A stretch of DNA of 9,755 bases. Source: Spirochaetota bacterium (GTDB lineage Bacteria; Spirochaetota; Spirochaetia; Treponematales; Treponemataceae). Location: contig JAKPSR010000335.1 in NCBI GenBank assembly GCA_029571425.1, forward strand, positions 1 to 9,755, read 5' to 3'. Shown here one piece after another: positions 1-5,155 of this stretch. Made by a program: the position numbers and the translations under genes. Position 1 is the first letter of the stretch; every line of letters starts with the position of its first letter. The notes under the pieces were generated by a model. That model was not told the origin of the DNA, made no database searches, and was given only the letters and a program-made list of their open reading frames with translations.

Positions 1-640
1 AGTAGTCCGCCTTCCCCGCCCGCTTAACCGCGCGCTGGACGGCGCCCAGCCCGCAGTTGTAGGCTGCGAGGGCGAGGTACCAGTCGCCGAGGTAGGCGTA
101 GTTCTCCTTGAGCTTCCGCAGCGCCGCGTCCGTCGATATCCAGGGGTCCCGGCGCTCATCGACCCAGTCGGTGATGCGAATGCCGAACCCTCCGACGCTG
201 TTCCGCATGAACTGCCAGATACCGGTAGCGCCCGAACGCGACACCGCCGAGACGGAGTACCCAGACTCGATGACGGGAAGGAAAAGCAGGCTTTCGGGTA
301 AGGACTCCGTCCTGATGCGGTCGAGTATAAAGTCGCGGTAGGGCGCCGACCGGCGCATCACGGCGGCGAGGTACTTAAGCCCGTCGGGCGAGGTGTATTG
401 CTCGTGGTATCGCTTGACGAGGGGGACGTCGGGAATCTCGATGCCGACCTCGAGGTGGGGCGGCGGGATCGGCTCGGCACTGACCGACGCCGTAGCGTCG
501 GCCGCTGCCACGCTTGGGGCGTCCTTAGCATCAGGGGCTTCCGCGGCCGAAAGGGGCGCGAGGAATACTGCCGCGAGGATGACGCATTGCGCGGCGCAAC
601 GCGCCCCGCAAAGCACTGCGCGTTGCGCATGGCGGCTCAT
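1..640 (-). CDS. Lytic transglycosylase (SLT / MltD-like), 3' end cut by window edge
   Basis: The protein cleaves the glycan strands of peptidoglycan in the periplasm, yielding 1,6-anhydromuramyl ends. Read from ATG at 640, the visible 213 residues begin with a signal peptide (hydrophobic run about 19-31, then an Ala-rich cleavage region), followed by a low-complexity Ala/Pro linker to about residue 62 and an SLT domain. The catalytic Glu is E125 in the motif PVIESGY. The family motifs SGATGIWQFM (136-145) and AAYNCG (192-197) follow, as in MltD/Slt-type enzymes. The sequence stays open to position 1, so any C-terminal LysM or other wall-binding domain lies outside. The start overlaps the stop of the upstream TPR gene as ATGA (637-640) and has a GGGGAG Shine-Dalgarno five bases upstream, so it is probably translationally coupled. 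I am sure of the family but not of the subfamily. Confidence 0.93.
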   Translation of the reverse strand, partial: MSRHAQRAVLCGARCAAQCVILAAVFLAPLSAAEAPDAKDAPSVAAADATASVSAEPIPPPHLEVGIEIPDVPLVKRYHEQYTSPDGLKYLAAVMRRSAPYRDFILDRIRTESLPESLLFLPVIESGYSVSAVSRSGATGIWQFMRNSVGGFGIRITDWVDERRDPWISTDAALRKLKENYAYLGDWYLALAAYNCGLGAVQRAVKRAGKADY

Positions 641-1707
641 AGTTTCTCCCCGTAATAGATGCCGGCCCACTCCCATCGCCCGTGGATCTCCGGGTCGGCG
701 GGGAAGTTAACCTTGCGGAAGTAGAGGTACCAGGTGGACACGTACTGATTCCATCCCGTGGTCCTAAGATACGCCTCGTGCGGGTTCGACGAGGCGTCGA
801 GCGTCTCGTTGCAGCGGATGCGGTTCCCGCCCATAAAGTCGCCCATCTGGAAGTCGGCCTCGGCGTTGTTGTCGCTCGCCTCCTGCTTCCAGGACATCGC
901 GAAGAAGTTCACCTTCGCGCGGTAGCGATCGAGCGCGCGGTAGTCATAGTTGGCGATCGCCGCGCGTATCGCGGCGACGAGCTCGTCGAGGGTCTCGAAG
1001 GTCCAATCCTTCGACGAGGTGTTGTAGTCGACGAGTTTCTTCGCGTACTCGTAGGCGTCGGGCACGCCGGGTATCTGGATATCGTAACGCCCGTAACCAA
1101 GGAACTGCACGTAGGTTTGAATGGCAAGCTCCCATTCGCCGAGCCGCTCGTACGAGCGCGCGAGCATGAAATACGACCTGCCGAGGTCGATCTCGCCCGC
1201 GAAGCGGGTGATCAGGGCGCTGTAGTAGGTTACCTGCTGCTCGGGGGATTCCGTGATCTTGATCAGGTTCTCGAGGCACGCCTTGTGGATCGATTCCCCC
1301 TTGATCTCGAGGTCGGGATATTTCGTGAGTATGCGCTCGAAATAGTACTCGGCCATCCGGGGCGCGCTCTCGGCCAGGTAGGCGTGGGCGACCATTAAAA
1401 GCCAGTAGGCGTTGTACGGGTCGTCGGGGTTTTCCTCGACGGCCGAGGTGAGGAAGACGACCACGCTGGACGGACGGCGGGCGGCGAGAAGGTTTCCGGC
1501 GATCCGGTTCATCAGGACGAATCGGTTTTCGACGTCTCCCTTCCCGCGGTCGAGAAGGCGGAGTAACTCGCGCTGTTCCGCGTCGCGTTCCCCAAGGCCC
1601 GCGAGAAGGTACGCCCGGCCGTCCGAGGGGCCGAACGTGAGCCAGATGGCGCCCGCGCAGGCGACGGCGAGCGCCGCGACAAGGGCGAAAACGAGGTTTT
1701 TTGGCAC
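637..1707 (-). CDS. Membrane-anchored TPR protein of unknown function
   Basis: From GTG at 1707 this is a 356-residue protein with one N-terminal hydrophobic helix (about residues 4-22, after MPKN), which could be an anchor or an uncleaved signal. Helical repeats of TPR type follow at about 60-215, with typical repeat spacing in segments such as AYLAESAPRMAEYYFERIL and ARSYERLGEWELAIQTYVQF. The C-terminal part (about 255-356) is rich in Trp, Tyr and Asn (for example TTGWNQYVSTWYLYF) and I cannot assign it to a family. The frame stays open to a TTG at 1743, but that codon lies in the predicted -35 element, so I prefer GTG 1707. No Shine-Dalgarno is visible there. The predicted transcription start coincides with the GTG. 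The coupled transglycosylase downstream suggests a periplasmic scaffold role in wall remodelling. That role is inference. Confidence 0.8.
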   Translation of the reverse strand: MPKNLVFALVAALAVACAGAIWLTFGPSDGRAYLLAGLGERDAEQRELLRLLDRGKGDVENRFVLMNRIAGNLLAARRPSSVVVFLTSAVEENPDDPYNAYWLLMVAHAYLAESAPRMAEYYFERILTKYPDLEIKGESIHKACLENLIKITESPEQQVTYYSALITRFAGEIDLGRSYFMLARSYERLGEWELAIQTYVQFLGYGRYDIQIPGVPDAYEYAKKLVDYNTSSKDWTFETLDELVAAIRAAIANYDYRALDRYRAKVNFFAMSWKQEASDNNAEADFQMGDFMGGNRIRCNETLDASSNPHEAYLRTTGWNQYVSTWYLYFRKVNFPADPEIHGRWEWAGIYYGEKL

Positions 1708-1713
1708 GGCCGC

Positions 1714-1743
1714 ATGATAGCACGCGCTGATTCGTATTGGCAA
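1714..1743 (-). promoter_or_regulatory. Sigma70-type promoter for the minus-strand TPR-transglycosylase operon
   Basis: On the minus strand TTGCCA (1743-1738) is followed by an 18-base spacer and TATCAT (1719-1714). Each hexamer matches consensus at five of six positions. Seven bases beyond the -10 lies 1707, the G of the GTG start, so the transcript is predicted to be leaderless. The -35 overlaps the plus-strand promoter's -35. Confidence 0.7.
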
Positions 1744-1766
1744 GAAGGACCGAAGTAGGCTACAAT
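1737..1766 (+). promoter_or_regulatory. Sigma70-type promoter for the membrane protein-lipoprotein operon
   Basis: TTGGCA (1737-1742), an 18-base spacer and TACAAT (1761-1766) predict a transcription start near 1773. That gives a leader of about 13 bases carrying the Shine-Dalgarno GGGAGGAAGG just before ATG 1786. Its -35 shares five bases with the -35 of the divergent promoter, so two polymerases could not occupy both at once. Confidence 0.7.
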
Positions 1767-1785
1767 ACGATGGAAGGGAGGAAGG

Positions 1786-2349
1786 ATGGGCACCACGTCG
1801 CGATTGAAGAAATGGCTCCTCCGCCTCTCCGCCGTCGCGGTTCCCCTTTGGATGGGGATCGTCGTGGTCGTCGTGACCATCCTCTTGGTGTTCGACTTGC
1901 CGATTCCTCTTCCTCCCCTGTATCTCGCTTCGCTGTTCGCGTGCGCCTTGGCGTGGTTTTTCGGCGGCAAACTCAAGGGCCGTCCGCGTTTCGTGTTTTT
2001 CGGCAGCTTTTTGGGCCTCCTCGGCGTTTTCCTGCTGGCGCTCGACCTTGGCCTCGTCCCGATCCCGCTCAAATCCTCATGGCCGATCCTGCTCTTTTTC
2101 ATCTCCGTGGCCCTCGTCGCCGCCGGGCTTTCCCATTACCGGCGCGCGCACCCGATTTTCCTCGTGCCCGCCCTCGCGTTCTCCGCGCTTGCCTTCATCT
2201 TCCTTCTTTTTTCCACCCACGTGATCCAGGACTCGATCGCCACGTCGGCGCAGTGGTGGTTTCCCGTCTTCTTCCTGCCCCCGCTGATCGCGGTGGCGCT
2301 CTGGGTCGTGCAACGGGTGGCCGGCCGCCGGAAGCGGCCGGCAAGATGA
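1786..2349 (+). CDS. Polytopic membrane protein of unknown function
   Basis: This 187-residue protein is almost entirely hydrophobic, with about six candidate membrane segments at roughly 16-36, 43-61, 69-90, 99-116, 123-142 and 157-175, separated by short Arg/Lys-containing loops (GKLKGRPR at 61-68, YRRAH at 118-122). The segment 73-116, with a Gly/Leu-rich helix, an LDLG turn, then SWPILLF, resembles the small paired-helix membrane modules of LiaI/LiaF or DUF5668 type. That is a resemblance only. The start is ATG 1786 because a purine-rich Shine-Dalgarno (1776-1785) precedes it and the other upstream ATG (1770) is in a different frame. The N-terminus is basic (RLKKWLLR), which favours it facing the cytoplasm. 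The gene ends in an ATGA overlap with the TPR lipoprotein, so the two products are probably made in a fixed ratio and may work together. The function is unknown. Confidence 0.82.
   Translation: MGTTSRLKKWLLRLSAVAVPLWMGIVVVVVTILLVFDLPIPLPPLYLASLFACALAWFFGGKLKGRPRFVFFGSFLGLLGVFLLALDLGLVPIPLKSSWPILLFFISVALVAAGLSHYRRAHPIFLVPALAFSALAFIFLLFSTHVIQDSIATSAQWWFPVFFLPPLIAVALWVVQRVAGRRKRPAR
2320..2342 (+). other. GC-only hairpin just before the lipoprotein start codon
   Basis: GCCGGCCGC (2320-2328), loop CGGAA (2329-2333), GCGGCCGGC (2334-2342) form a perfect nine-pair stem, all G-C, ending three bases before ATG 2346. The only Shine-Dalgarno-like run, GGAAG (2330-2334), lies in the loop and first stem base. 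The structure sits inside the last codons of the membrane protein gene. Confidence 0.6.
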
Positions 2350-4145
2350 TCGCCCTCCGGGGCGGGTCGGCTCGCAGCCGATCATCCCGCCGCGTCGGGG
2401 CTGTCTCGCGCGTCGCCTGTCTCGCTCCCCTGGCCTTGCTCATCCTCGTCATTTCGCTGTCTTCCTGCGAGAGCATCCCCGCTCCCGTTCCCGAACCCGA
2501 GGTAACGGTGACGGACGCCGCCCTCGCCTCTGGCTCCGGTACGGCCCTCGCCGTGCCGACGAAGGACGAGCTTAAGCGAAACGCCCTCGACGCCCGGGTC
2601 CTCCGCGACTTGGAGCGGGGTTCCCCGGCGAGCATTCGCGCCGCCGTCGAGGCGGTGAACGCCGACGCGCGCGGGATGACCGACCAAAACCGAGTGGCCC
2701 TCGCCCTTGCCGCCGAGATGATGCGGGTTCTTTATCCGCTCGAGCCCGTCACCTGGCCGGTGCCGTCGCCGCCGGAATCCGCGCCCTACATCGGCGCGAT
2801 CCGCTCCGCCCAGCTCGGCCTTTTCGCCCCCGAGTCCGGTACCGCCGACTTCCTTTCCCTCGTCCTTCCCGCCCTCGTCGTCGCGGTTAAGCCCGGTCTC
2901 GGCGATTACTCAGACGGCGTGACGCGCAACCTCGAGAAGGCCGCCGCCATCGGGCGGGACTCCGTCCTCGTGCCCTACCTGCAAGGCCTCGTCGCCCTCC
3001 GATCCGGCCGCGCCGAGGCCGCCGCGACCCTGTTCCGCAAGGCGGCCGACCTTGACGCCTCCGCGTACCCGGCCCAGTACGAATACGGCCGACTCCTCCT
3101 CGCGCGCGGGGACGGGGAGGGCGCCTACAAGCTCGCCGTCTCCCTCGCATCCCGGTACCCGACCCATCTCCCGTTCGCCGAGCTGGCCGCCGATTCGGCC
3201 TTCGGCCTGGGAGACTGGGACCGCGCCGATCCCCACGTTTCCCGGATACTGAAGGAAGCGCCGAACAACGCCCGCTTCCTGCTGATGCGCGCCCGCATTC
3301 AGGTCGAGCGGAAGGAATACCTCAAGGCGAACGCCCTTCTCGATGCCTACGCGACGGTCAATAAGACCGACAAGACCTACCTCCTCCTTCGCTCGCGGGT
3401 TATCCGCGAATGGAACCGCAATCTTTCCTCGGCCCTGGTTCTGTTGCAGGAAGCCCAACGCCTCTACCCGGACGATAGCGAGGTCTTGCTCGTCTCGGCC
3501 GAGGTATGCTTCCAAACCGGCCAGCGGATCAACCAGCTTTCCGGCCGCGATTTCGTCAACCTCGCGCTGCAAAAGAACCCGTCGAATCGGCAAGCCCTGA
3601 TCCTGCTGACCCGCGACCTCGTCGCCTCCCGCGAATGGGCGCCCGCCCTCGCGCGTGCCGAGCAGCTCGCGAGCTCCTATCCCTCGGAGGAAACCCGCGC
3701 CCTCCTTGCCCGCGCCGCGCTCGGCTCGGGGCAAACCGCCCGGGCGGTCTCCGTCGCCCGCTCGCTCTACGCGGTCCCGTCCCCGTCGGACGAGGTCGTC
3801 GCCCTCTATCTCGAGGCCCTCGTCGTCTCCGGCGACCGCGAGGGCGCGCGAGCCCTCCTTTCCTCGCGCATGGCGACCGCGACGAGCTCCCTTAAGGGCG
3901 TTCTCTACTATTACGAAAGCCGGCTTGCCGAGGACGACGACGCCCGGCTTTCCGCCCTCCGTTCCAGCCTTCTTGCCGATCCCCGCAACCGGGACGCGTT
4001 GTACGCAATGTACGAGTGGTACTACAGACGATCCGACTATCGCAAAGCCCAGTACTACCTCAAGCAGGTCGTCGCCCTTGATCCGGGTAATCGCGCCTAC
4101 GCGAAGCTCCAGACTGAGCTCGACGAATTGCTTGCCCGCCAGTAA
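2346..4145 (+). CDS. TPR-repeat lipoprotein, unknown function
   Basis: The product is a 599-residue precursor. An Arg-rich n-region (residues 1-24) and a hydrophobic core end in the lipobox LSSC, so C41 should be lipidated and become the mature N-terminus. A Pro-rich linker (ESIPAPVPEPE) follows. Most of the rest is helical TPR-type repeats, clearest at about 205-400 and again at 550-592 (repeat with YYRRSDYRKAQYYLKQ, then VVALDPGNRAYAKL). Such proteins usually act as scaffolds at the inner leaflet of the outer membrane or in the periplasm. I see no catalytic motif. The frame is open far upstream, but ATG 2346 is the only start giving a sensible signal peptide, and it overlaps the preceding stop (ATGA). 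Two strong hairpins flank the start, suggesting dependence on translation of the upstream gene. A downstream rubredoxin promoter begins inside the last codons. Confidence 0.86.
   Translation: MIALRGGSARSRSSRRVGAVSRVACLAPLALLILVISLSSCESIPAPVPEPEVTVTDAALASGSGTALAVPTKDELKRNALDARVLRDLERGSPASIRAAVEAVNADARGMTDQNRVALALAAEMMRVLYPLEPVTWPVPSPPESAPYIGAIRSAQLGLFAPESGTADFLSLVLPALVVAVKPGLGDYSDGVTRNLEKAAAIGRDSVLVPYLQGLVALRSGRAEAAATLFRKAADLDASAYPAQYEYGRLLLARGDGEGAYKLAVSLASRYPTHLPFAELAADSAFGLGDWDRADPHVSRILKEAPNNARFLLMRARIQVERKEYLKANALLDAYATVNKTDKTYLLLRSRVIREWNRNLSSALVLLQEAQRLYPDDSEVLLVSAEVCFQTGQRINQLSGRDFVNLALQKNPSNRQALILLTRDLVASREWAPALARAEQLASSYPSEETRALLARAALGSGQTARAVSVARSLYAVPSPSDEVVALYLEALVVSGDREGARALLSSRMATATSSLKGVLYYYESRLAEDDDARLSALRSSLLADPRNRDALYAMYEWYYRRSDYRKAQYYLKQVVALDPGNRAYAKLQTELDELLARQ
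2361..2391 (+). other. Bulged hairpin in the first codons of the lipoprotein gene
   Basis: GGCGGG-TCGGCT (2361-2372) pairs with AGCCGA (2376-2381) and CCCGCC (2386-2391) around a CGC loop, with TCAT (2382-2385) bulged. That gives 12 pairs. It covers codons 6-16, inside the region a starting ribosome occupies or soon meets. Confidence 0.5.
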
Positions 4146-4160
4146 AAAAGCCCGTATACT
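4132..4160 (+). promoter_or_regulatory. Promoter for the rubredoxin unit
   Basis: TTGCCC (4132-4137), a 17-base spacer and TATACT (4155-4160) form a near-consensus sigma70-type promoter overlapping the end of the lipoprotein gene. The predicted start is 4167, which is the A of an ATG opening a six-codon minicistron. No terminator separates it from the lipoprotein gene, so read-through is also possible. Confidence 0.65.
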
Positions 4161-4166
4161 TACCGT

Positions 4167-4187
4167 ATGCCCGCGCGCGGGACCTAA
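4167..4187 (+). CDS. Possible leaderless six-codon leader peptide (MPARGT)
   Basis: ATG at 4167 lies exactly six bases after the TATACT hexamer and opens a frame of six codons closed by TAA at 4185-4187. The TAA forms the first bases of the rubredoxin Shine-Dalgarno TAAGGAGG (4185-4192), so a ribosome finishing the peptide would sit on the next gene's ribosome binding site. Codons 2-5 contain the perfect palindrome CCCGCGCGCGGG (4170-4181). The peptide has no run of a single regulatory amino acid. It may be a coincidence of sequence. No translation evidence is available. Confidence 0.3.
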   Translation: MPARGT

Positions 4188-4192
4188 GGAGG
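4185..4192 (+). promoter_or_regulatory. Consensus Shine-Dalgarno for rubredoxin
   Basis: TAAGGAGG is fully complementary to the usual 16S rRNA 3' tail and lies eight bases before ATG 4201, fixing the rubredoxin start. Its first three bases are also the stop of the upstream minicistron. Confidence 0.85.
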
Positions 4193-4200
4193 AGAATACT

Positions 4201-4359
4201 ATGACCAAATACGTCTGCGACCTGTGCGGATACGTCTATGACCCGGCAGTCGGCGATCCCGACAACGGGGTGAAGCCGGGTACCGCGTTCGAGGACCTTC
4301 CGGACGACTGGGTATGCCCGGTGTGCGGCGCCGGAAAAGACAGCTTCTCCGAGGAGTGA
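4201..4359 (+). CDS. Rubredoxin
   Basis: This is a 52-residue, one-iron electron carrier of the cytoplasm. Four Cys bind the iron: C6 and C9 in YVCDLCGYVYDP, and C39 and C42 in WVCPVCGAGKD. The spacing and the family signature residues (PGTAFEDLPDDW between the two pairs) are canonical, and the length matches single-domain rubredoxins of anaerobes. There it passes electrons to oxygen- or peroxide-reducing enzymes such as rubrerythrin, superoxide reductase or flavodiiron protein, none of which is in this window, so the partner is unknown. The gene has its own promoter and an ideal Shine-Dalgarno, suggesting high expression. The next gene starts two bases after its stop and uses its last codons (GAGGAG) as a ribosome binding site. 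Its presence suggests an anaerobic or microaerophilic host. Confidence 0.97.
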   Translation: MTKYVCDLCGYVYDPAVGDPDNGVKPGTAFEDLPDDWVCPVCGAGKDSFSEE

Positions 4360-4361
4360 GG

Positions 4362-4658
4362 ATGGCCGCGAAAATAACCCGCGCTGACGCCTTGTTCACG
4401 ATCGGGTACGACGGCAGCACGGCCTTGGTCGACCGCGCGGCGCGCGCCCAGTTCGGCTCGTTGGGCACGCGGGAGCTCGCCGAACGCGGGCTCTATCGGG
4501 CGGCGGCCGCGTCCGCGATTCGGTCGGGCGATCCCGCCGAGCTCGCGCTCGTCGCCGACGCGTATAATCGTGCGTCCGGTGGGTCATACCGCCCCGACGC
4601 CCTTGCTCGGCTTTTCGGGGTCGGCGAGGTCGTGGCGCAGCGCGTGCTCGCCCTCTAG
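4362..4658 (+). CDS. Small protein of unknown function (98 residues)
   Basis: I do not recognise this family. The start ATG 4362 comes two bases after the rubredoxin stop, and GAGGAG (4351-4356) is a well-placed Shine-Dalgarno. Together with the terminator just past its TAG, this makes it a likely real gene cotranscribed with rubredoxin. It is Ala-rich, predicted mostly helical, with no signal peptide or membrane helix, so it is likely cytoplasmic. The opening MAAKITRADALFTIGYDGSTALVD has an ordered look, and the last 20 residues (ALARLFGVGEVVAQRVLAL-type, GVG at 86-88) faintly resemble a helix-hairpin-helix nucleic-acid-binding turn. That resemblance is too weak to name a function. There is no Cys, so it binds no iron by Cys and is unlikely to be a redox partner itself. 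Confidence 0.7.
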   Translation: MAAKITRADALFTIGYDGSTALVDRAARAQFGSLGTRELAERGLYRAAAASAIRSGDPAELALVADAYNRASGGSYRPDALARLFGVGEVVAQRVLAL

Positions 4659-4676
4659 GCGCGGCGCGGCGCGATC

Positions 4677-4705
4677 GGAGGGCCCTTCGGGGCCCTTCTT
4701 TTTTT
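4677..4705 (+). terminator. Rho-independent terminator with TTCG tetraloop
   Basis: AGGGCCC (4679-4685), TTCG (4686-4689) and GGGCCCT (4690-4696) form a perfect seven-pair stem closed by a stable C-TTCG-G loop. It is extendable by G-U and G-C to 4677/4698, followed by a T run to 4705. It ends the rubredoxin unit and separates it from the sec operon. Confidence 0.92.
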
Positions 4706-4709
4706 CGCC

Positions 4710-4739
4710 TTGACTGCCATTCGGCGAGTATGGTACTTT
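4710..4739 (+). promoter_or_regulatory. Promoter of the yajC-secD-secF operon
   Basis: TTGACT (4710-4715), an 18-base spacer and TACTTT (4734-4739), preceded by TGG so that it reads as an extended -10 (TGNTANNNT), lie directly after the previous terminator. The predicted start is near 4746, giving a leader of about 27 bases. Confidence 0.6.
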
Positions 4740-4772
4740 CTAAGGAGTTTATTTTCGAAGGAAGTATCCTCT

Positions 4773-5114
4773 ATGAATCTCTTTCCCGTTTTCCAAACGA
4801 GCCCCGCCCAGGGATCCAACTCCTACATGATGATCGTCATGTTCGGGGCCATTTTCGTCATCATGTACTTCTTCATCATCCGCCCGCAGAACAAGAAGCA
4901 GAAGGAGACCGAGAAGATGGTCGCCGCCCTCAAGAAGGGCGATCGCGTGATCACCATCGGCGGCGTCCACGGGGTTATCTCCTCGACGAAGGAGCAGTCC
5001 GTGATCGTGAAGGTCGACGATAACTGCAAGATCGAGTTTAGCCGTTCGGCGATCGCGTCCGTGGTCGCCGAGGACAAGGCGAAGGCCGACGAGAAAGCCA
5101 AGGAAGAGGCTTAA
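4773..5114 (+). CDS. yajC: YajC, Sec translocon accessory subunit
   Basis: YajC is a small single-span inner-membrane protein that associates with SecDF and SecYEG. The 113-residue product has a short polar N-terminus, one membrane helix at about 18-36 and the family signature immediately after it, IIRPQNKKQKE (35-45). The conserved cytoplasmic segment KKGDRVITIGGVHGVI follows at about 54-69, and a charged Lys/Glu/Ala tail ends the protein. Length and architecture are those of the family. ATG 4773 is chosen over upstream in-frame ATG 4710 because the latter overlaps the -35 element and would put 21 extra residues before the conserved start. GGAAG (4760-4764) is eight bases upstream. secD begins 41 bases after the stop in the same transcript, the common yajC-secD-secF order. 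Confidence 0.95.
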   Translation: MNLFPVFQTSPAQGSNSYMMIVMFGAIFVIMYFFIIRPQNKKQKETEKMVAALKKGDRVITIGGVHGVISSTKEQSVIVKVDDNCKIEFSRSAIASVVAEDKAKADEKAKEEA

Positions 5115-5125
5115 GGCGAAAGCCT
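5114..5125 (+). other. Small GAAA-tetraloop hairpin between yajC and secD
   Basis: AGGC-GAAA-GCCT makes a four-pair stem with a GNRA loop starting on the last base of the yajC stop codon. No T run follows, so it is not a terminator. It could mark mRNA processing or protect the 3' end, but may be chance. Confidence 0.3.
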
Positions 5126-5155
5126 GGCCCATCCACCCTAACCCGGAGAAAGTTT

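Noticed and set aside
1707..1743. TTG at 1743 as start of the minus-strand TPR protein
   Set aside because: It falls on the first bases of the predicted -35 hexamer, so it would not be transcribed from that promoter. The 12 added residues (through CYHAA) weaken the N-terminal signal compared with the GTG start.
1737..2345. An open frame extending the TPR lipoprotein upstream to about 800 codons
   Set aside because: Its 5' third overlaps the membrane protein gene, is Arg/Pro-rich with no sensible fold, and would bury the signal peptide and lipobox in the middle of the protein. It is an effect of high GC with few stop codons.
2346..2468. Possible twin-arginine (Tat) signal in the lipoprotein because of SSRRVGAV
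   Set aside because: The residues after RR do not fit the Tat consensus (no Phe at the expected place), and the strong hydrophobic core with LSSC lipobox fits ordinary Sec/Lsp processing.
2910..4208. Minus-strand open frame of 432 codons antisense to the TPR lipoprotein
   Set aside because: It runs through the rubredoxin promoter and Shine-Dalgarno, shows no domain and is explained by codon bias on the other strand.
4660..4676. GCGCGGCGCGGCGCG tract as a repeat element
   Set aside because: It is a short simple tract of about 15 bases between the last stop and the terminator, with no second copy in the window.
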